NCBI GenBank assembly: GCA_023957975.1
Contig: JAMLGM010000002.1
Location: 248,001-312,000, forward strand
Reading direction: 5' to 3'
Source of the DNA: Microthrixaceae bacterium
GTDB taxonomy: Bacteria > Actinomycetota > Acidimicrobiia > Acidimicrobiales > Microtrichaceae
Length of the DNA: 64,000 nt
Below, in pieces: positions 60,912 to 64,000 of this stretch (the first letter of the stretch is position 1; every line of letters begins with the position of its first letter). Under the pieces are notes generated by a model. The model worked only from the letters and a program-made list of their open reading frames with translations, searched no databases and was not told the DNA's origin. The position numbers and the translations under genes were made by a program.

Positions 60912-62345
60912 TCAGACCGGGCGAAAACGCATGACCGGCCCATCGAGGGAGGCCGCTTCGAGCCGGACGCGCACGTCGTGGCCGATCGGTAGCTCGGCGT
61001 CGACCGAGGCGATCACCGCCGGGTGCCGCAGCTGCAACGTGGCCGAGCCCCGGGCCGAGGAGATCACCATCGCATCGAAGGTGTGGCCGACCAGATGCAA
61101 CATCGCGGCCGCCTCCGCCAGATCGATCGAGGCCTTGGTGACCCGCGACGCAACCTGCATGGTGCGCCCCATCGTCGAGGGGATCTCGCCGATCGCCTCC
61201 CGCAGTCGCGGCGACGGCTCCTCGCCGGCGGCTGCGGCGAGCACGCACTCGTTCGCGAACCGATCGACGAGACGCCGCAGTGGAGCGGTCACGTGGGCGT
61301 ACGGAGCGGCGATCGCCGCGTGCTCGTGGGCGTATGGGTCGCCGTCGAGGTTCGACAGCCCATCGGTGAACGCGAGATAGCTCGACCCGCGCAGCGTCCG
61401 TCCGGCCAGGTTCATGAGGGCGGCGCCTTCGGCGGTACGGGGGTTGAGGGTGCGCACCCACTCGGGATAGCTCATCGAGTCGGGCCAATCGGCGCCGAGC
61501 GAACGGGCACTGAGCCTCAGCGAGTCGAACACCGAAGGGTCTGCTCTGGGAAGGGTTCGCAGGATGCCGAACCCTGCGTCGATCATGAGTTGCGCCGCGG
61601 CCCGCCCGGTGGCGAGAGACAGCTGCGCGTTGAAGGACTCGACGTCGAGCGCGGCGTCGTAGCGCAGTTCGTAATGACCGTCGACGAGGGTGACCGACTG
61701 TTCGGGGAGTTCGAGGCTGACTCCGCCGCGGGCTTGTTCGGCGTCGATCAGCGCCTCGCCGAGGCGACGGAGGAGGACGAACTGCTCATCGGGGGAACCC
61801 GAGTCGAGTTCGCGCTGCACGTGTTCGTACGTGAGCGCTCGCCGGTTGCGCACGAGGCAACGCTCGACGTCGATGGCGGTGGTGATGCCCGCCGAGTCGA
61901 TGCGGAGATCCCACACGATCGCCGGCCGGTCGACTCCTTCGAGCAGACTCGCCGCTCCCTCGCTGAGCGTCGGTGGGTGGAGGGGGATCCGCCGGTCGGG
62001 GGAGTAGATGGTCGTGCCGCGTTGGCGGGCTTCGACATCGATTGCATCATCGAGGTCGACCCACGAACCCATGTCCGCGACCGCGTAGTGCAGCCGAAAC
62101 CCGTCGCCGTCGGAGGCGATGTGGAATGCCTGGTCGAGGTCGCGGGCTCCGGGCGGGTCGATCGAGGAGAACTCGAGGTCTCGGCGGTCGAGGTGGGAGT
62201 CGAAAAAGTCGCTCGGCCGCTGCGCTCTGGTGGCGGCGAGTTCGAGGACCTCGGCAGGGAACGCGTCGCGTACCCCGACCTCCTCGCGCAGCGCGGCGAA
62301 CTCGGTGTTGAGCGAGTCGGTGATGTGTTGGCGCGGTCCGAGCAT
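60912..62345 (-). CDS. RNB-domain exoribonuclease (RNase II/R family)
   Basis: A 477-residue RNB-family 3'-5' exoribonuclease. Seen: FSSIDPPGARDLDQAFHIAS with the catalytic Asp set, LHYAVADMGSWVDLDDAIDV, GTTIYSPDRRIPLHPPTLSE, VWDLRIDSAG, then YLAFTDGLSNLD and YAHVTAPLRRLVDRFANECV. It lacks N-terminal cold-shock domains and a full C-terminal S1, so it is the short actinobacterial form. The ATG is 9 bp after the stop of the folP2-like gene, hence probably co-transcribed. Confidence 0.9.
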   Translation of the reverse strand: MLGPRQHITDSLNTEFAALREEVGVRDAFPAEVLELAATRAQRPSDFFDSHLDRRDLEFSSIDPPGARDLDQAFHIASDGDGFRLHYAVADMGSWVDLDDAIDVEARQRGTTIYSPDRRIPLHPPTLSEGAASLLEGVDRPAIVWDLRIDSAGITTAIDVERCLVRNRRALTYEHVQRELDSGSPDEQFVLLRRLGEALIDAEQARGGVSLELPEQSVTLVDGHYELRYDAALDVESFNAQLSLATGRAAAQLMIDAGFGILRTLPRADPSVFDSLRLSARSLGADWPDSMSYPEWVRTLNPRTAEGAALMNLAGRTLRGSSYLAFTDGLSNLDGDPYAHEHAAIAAPYAHVTAPLRRLVDRFANECVLAAAAGEEPSPRLREAIGEIPSTMGRTMQVASRVTKASIDLAEAAAMLHLVGHTFDAMVISSARGSATLQLRHPAVIASVDAELPIGHDVRVRLEAASLDGPVMRFRPV

Positions 62346-62354
62346 GGAGTCGGT

Positions 62355-63119
62355 TCAGGCGTTCGGTGTGGCGGATCCGACCACGGAGGCCTCGACGCTG
62401 CGGATGTGCGCGGGATAGTGCGCCCGGCCGTAGTCGGGCCTCCTGGCCAGCACGATTTCGAGGAGCTCGTCGTGTTGGGCCGTGCGCTTCCACGGCAATG
62501 GGATGTACAGCGGCAGGTCGAAGACCCGGAGTCGTTCGAGGTTCGAATACACGTGCTTCTGGTAGTGGTAACGGTCTTCCCACTCCCACCCGTGCGGTCC
62601 GAAACCCGTGCCGGGGTCCAGCAGGCAACGTGAGCGCACCCCGAAACGATCGGCGGTCGCGAGGCGTTCGGTGAAGTAGGCGATCATGGCGTCGATCGGG
62701 TCGCCGTCGACGTGTCGCAGCTCGAGCGGGTTGGGACCGTTCATGAACGGCACGACGACCGCCGCTTCGAATGTGGCCGCCAGTTCCCAGAAGGTGTCGT
62801 TCTGCATCCCGTTGGCGGCGTTGATGGTGTTGGCCCCGGCCTCGAGCGCCCGTCGAACGACCTCGGGACGCCAGCTGTCGATCGACACGTCGCTGGTGCG
62901 TTCGAGGGCCGCGGCGATCACCGGCTCGACGCGGGTCCACTCGGTTTTCCAGTCCGCTAGGATCGCACGATCAGTGCTGCCTTGTCCGCCGATATCGACG
63001 CCCTGTGCGCCGTCGACAAGCAGTGTGTCGATGCGAGTACGTGCCTCCGCTTCGTCACGAACGTACGAATCTGTATTCAGTGAGTCGGACGAGCAATTGA
63101 CGACACCGAAAAGCATCAT
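62355..63119 (-). CDS. Dihydropteroate synthase-like protein (FolP2-type)
   Basis: A 254-residue TIM-barrel protein of the pterin-binding family: MLFGVVNCSSDSLNTDSYV, GAQGVDIGGQGSTDRA, VSIDSWRPEVVRRALEAGAN, INAANGMQNDTFWELAATFE, LLDPGTGFGPHGWEWEDRYH. The motifs deviate from true FolP (for example no G-E-S-T-R-P-G block and no K-R-x-x-R finger near the end). In mycobacteria, the paralogue folP2 lies next to gpgS and lacks synthase activity; the same neighbourhood here suggests the same non-folate role. First of two ATGs (63119) used. Divergent from gpgS with 39 bp between. Confidence 0.8.
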   Translation of the reverse strand: MMLFGVVNCSSDSLNTDSYVRDEAEARTRIDTLLVDGAQGVDIGGQGSTDRAILADWKTEWTRVEPVIAAALERTSDVSIDSWRPEVVRRALEAGANTINAANGMQNDTFWELAATFEAAVVVPFMNGPNPLELRHVDGDPIDAMIAYFTERLATADRFGVRSRCLLDPGTGFGPHGWEWEDRYHYQKHVYSNLERLRVFDLPLYIPLPWKRTAQHDELLEIVLARRPDYGRAHYPAHIRSVEASVVGSATPNA

Positions 63120-63158
63120 GGCGGCGACCCTACCAGCGGGCCGAACGGGGACCCTCCG

Positions 63159-64000
63159 ATGACGGGGGCTCCACAACGGCTTTCGCACGACCGCGCCGAG
63201 GTCGTGCGCCGAGTGATCTCGCGCAAGGGCGAGACCAGGGTGTCGGTGTGTCTGCCGTGCCGCAACGAGGCCGATTCGGTCGGCGAGGTCGTCCGGGCGC
63301 TGTTGCGTGAGGACAACGCCCGTGACCTCATCGACGAGTTGATCGTGATCGACGACGGCTCCACCGACGACTCGGCGCGACTCGCCGAGGCCGCGGGTGC
63401 GACCGTGGTGGCGATTTCGCAGATCCACGATCGGTACGGGGCGGGTCGCGGCAAGGGCAACGTGTTGTGGGCGTCGATGCTGGCGAGCACCGGCGAGCTG
63501 GTGGTGTGGATCGACGCGGACGTTCGCACGGTCGACCTGAGCTGGGTTGCCGGACTCGTCGAGCCGATGTTGGAAGATCCCCAGGTAGCGCTGGTCAAGG
63601 CGACCTATCACCGTCCCCAGGATGAGGGCGGCGGGGGGCGCACGACCGAGTTGGTCATTCGGCCGCTCATGTCGTTGCTCGCCTCCGAGCTCGCCTGGCT
63701 GGCCCAGCCGCTGTCGGGCGAGGTGGGGGTGCGGCGTTCGATGATCGAAGCCGTCCCGTTCGCGCAGGGGTGGGGAGTGGAGATCGCGATGATCCTCGAT
63801 GTCGCCGACACCTTTGGGCCGGGGGCGCTGGCGCAGGCGGATCTCGGTGAGCGTCGCCACCGTCACCACGACCTGCTCGACCTGCGCCTGCAGGCGACCG
63901 AGGTGATGGCGACGTTCCTGTCGCGCCGCAGCGTCGAGTTGCCCGACGACGATCCGGCGTTGGTCACCCCCGATGGTGAACGACGGCTGCTGAACCTGGC
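63159..64000 (+). CDS. gpgS: Glucosyl-3-phosphoglycerate synthase, 3' end outside window
   Basis: GpgS (GT81, GT-A fold) transfers glucose from a nucleotide sugar to 3-phosphoglycerate, the first step to glucosylglycerate and, in mycobacteria, to methylglucose lipopolysaccharide. The frame opens at ATG 63159 and stays open to the window end, 280 codons. Seen: VSVCLPCRNEADSVGEVVRA, LIVIDDGSTDDSARLAEAAG, the metal site VVWIDADVRTVDLSW, ALVKATYHRP, GRTTELVIRPLMSLL, QPLSGEVGVRRSMIEAVPFA and GWGVEIAMILDVADTFGPGA. Nearly complete; only the last part of about 300-330 residues is missing. Confidence 0.93.
   Translation, partial: MTGAPQRLSHDRAEVVRRVISRKGETRVSVCLPCRNEADSVGEVVRALLREDNARDLIDELIVIDDGSTDDSARLAEAAGATVVAISQIHDRYGAGRGKGNVLWASMLASTGELVVWIDADVRTVDLSWVAGLVEPMLEDPQVALVKATYHRPQDEGGGGRTTELVIRPLMSLLASELAWLAQPLSGEVGVRRSMIEAVPFAQGWGVEIAMILDVADTFGPGALAQADLGERRHRHHDLLDLRLQATEVMATFLSRRSVELPDDDPALVTPDGERRLLNL

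Overview
The window is high-GC DNA with dense coding, many GTG/TTG starts and ATGA/GTGA stop-start overlaps. The gene set (ClpC, DisA, RadA, fused IspDF, RlmB, an LppM-like lipoprotein, a folP2-like/gpgS pair, a FadE34-like double acyl-CoA dehydrogenase, thiolase plus DUF35) points to an actinobacterium. A member of the Acidimicrobiia is a reasonable guess, but that is inference from gene content, not a phylogeny.

Layout. 1-3.5 kb: the 3' end of an RHS polymorphic-toxin gene whose tip and downstream small genes (a lipoprotein, small ORFs, frameshifted remnants) have visibly lower GC; this looks like a toxin/immunity locus. 3.5-5.4 kb: an AlbA_2/HATPase/HTH regulator with a perfect palindrome just before its start and a ~115-bp direct repeat around it. 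5.4-11.6 kb: two divergent acyl-CoA catabolism units (two amidohydrolases plus acyl-CoA dehydrogenase; a fused acyl-CoA dehydrogenase plus SnoaL-like protein). 11.6-17.8 kb: an accessory islet with surface-protein fragments, two HipBA modules in opposite orientation (the first with three operator-like sites exactly 37 bp apart), a deleted pseudogene, a DsbA-like gene behind an ATACCC/GGGTAT palindrome, and a Fic gene that has lost its catalytic motif. 17.8-24.1 kb: thiolase/DUF35, PlsC-like acyltransferase, ceramidase-like membrane protein, DUF2252 protein and polyprenyl diphosphate synthase. 24.3-36.5 kb: a housekeeping core (clpC, LppM-like, ClC channel, radA, disA, dienelactone hydrolase, Crp-family regulator, ispDF, rlmB, lipoprotein). 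36.5-41.5 kb: a complete branched-chain amino-acid type ABC operon livGFHMK read leftward and closed by a strong hairpin. 41.6-47.6 kb: VIT family transporter, baeRF protein, an SPFH/zinc-ribbon/membrane protein operon and a lipoprotein cell-wall amidase.

47.67-54.24 kb is an integrated island at tRNA-Thr(UGU). The 3' half of the tRNA gene is present three times (47667, 49562, 54193), cutting the island into an integrase-less left part (AbiEii remnant, NERD protein) and a right part with a tyrosine integrase, a methyltransferase, hypothetical genes and a PIN-like toxin/antitoxin cassette. The cassette is bracketed by two inverted copies of a 49-bp hairpin element whose differences include a compensatory base-pair change. 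This is the most interesting part of the window.

54.3-64 kb: tRNA-Thr, metallophosphoesterase, GAF-PAS-degenerate GGDEF protein, small hypothetical genes, LytR_C protein, glycerate kinase, amidase, RNB-family ribonuclease, folP2-like gene and, running off the end, gpgS for glucosyl-3-phosphoglycerate synthesis.
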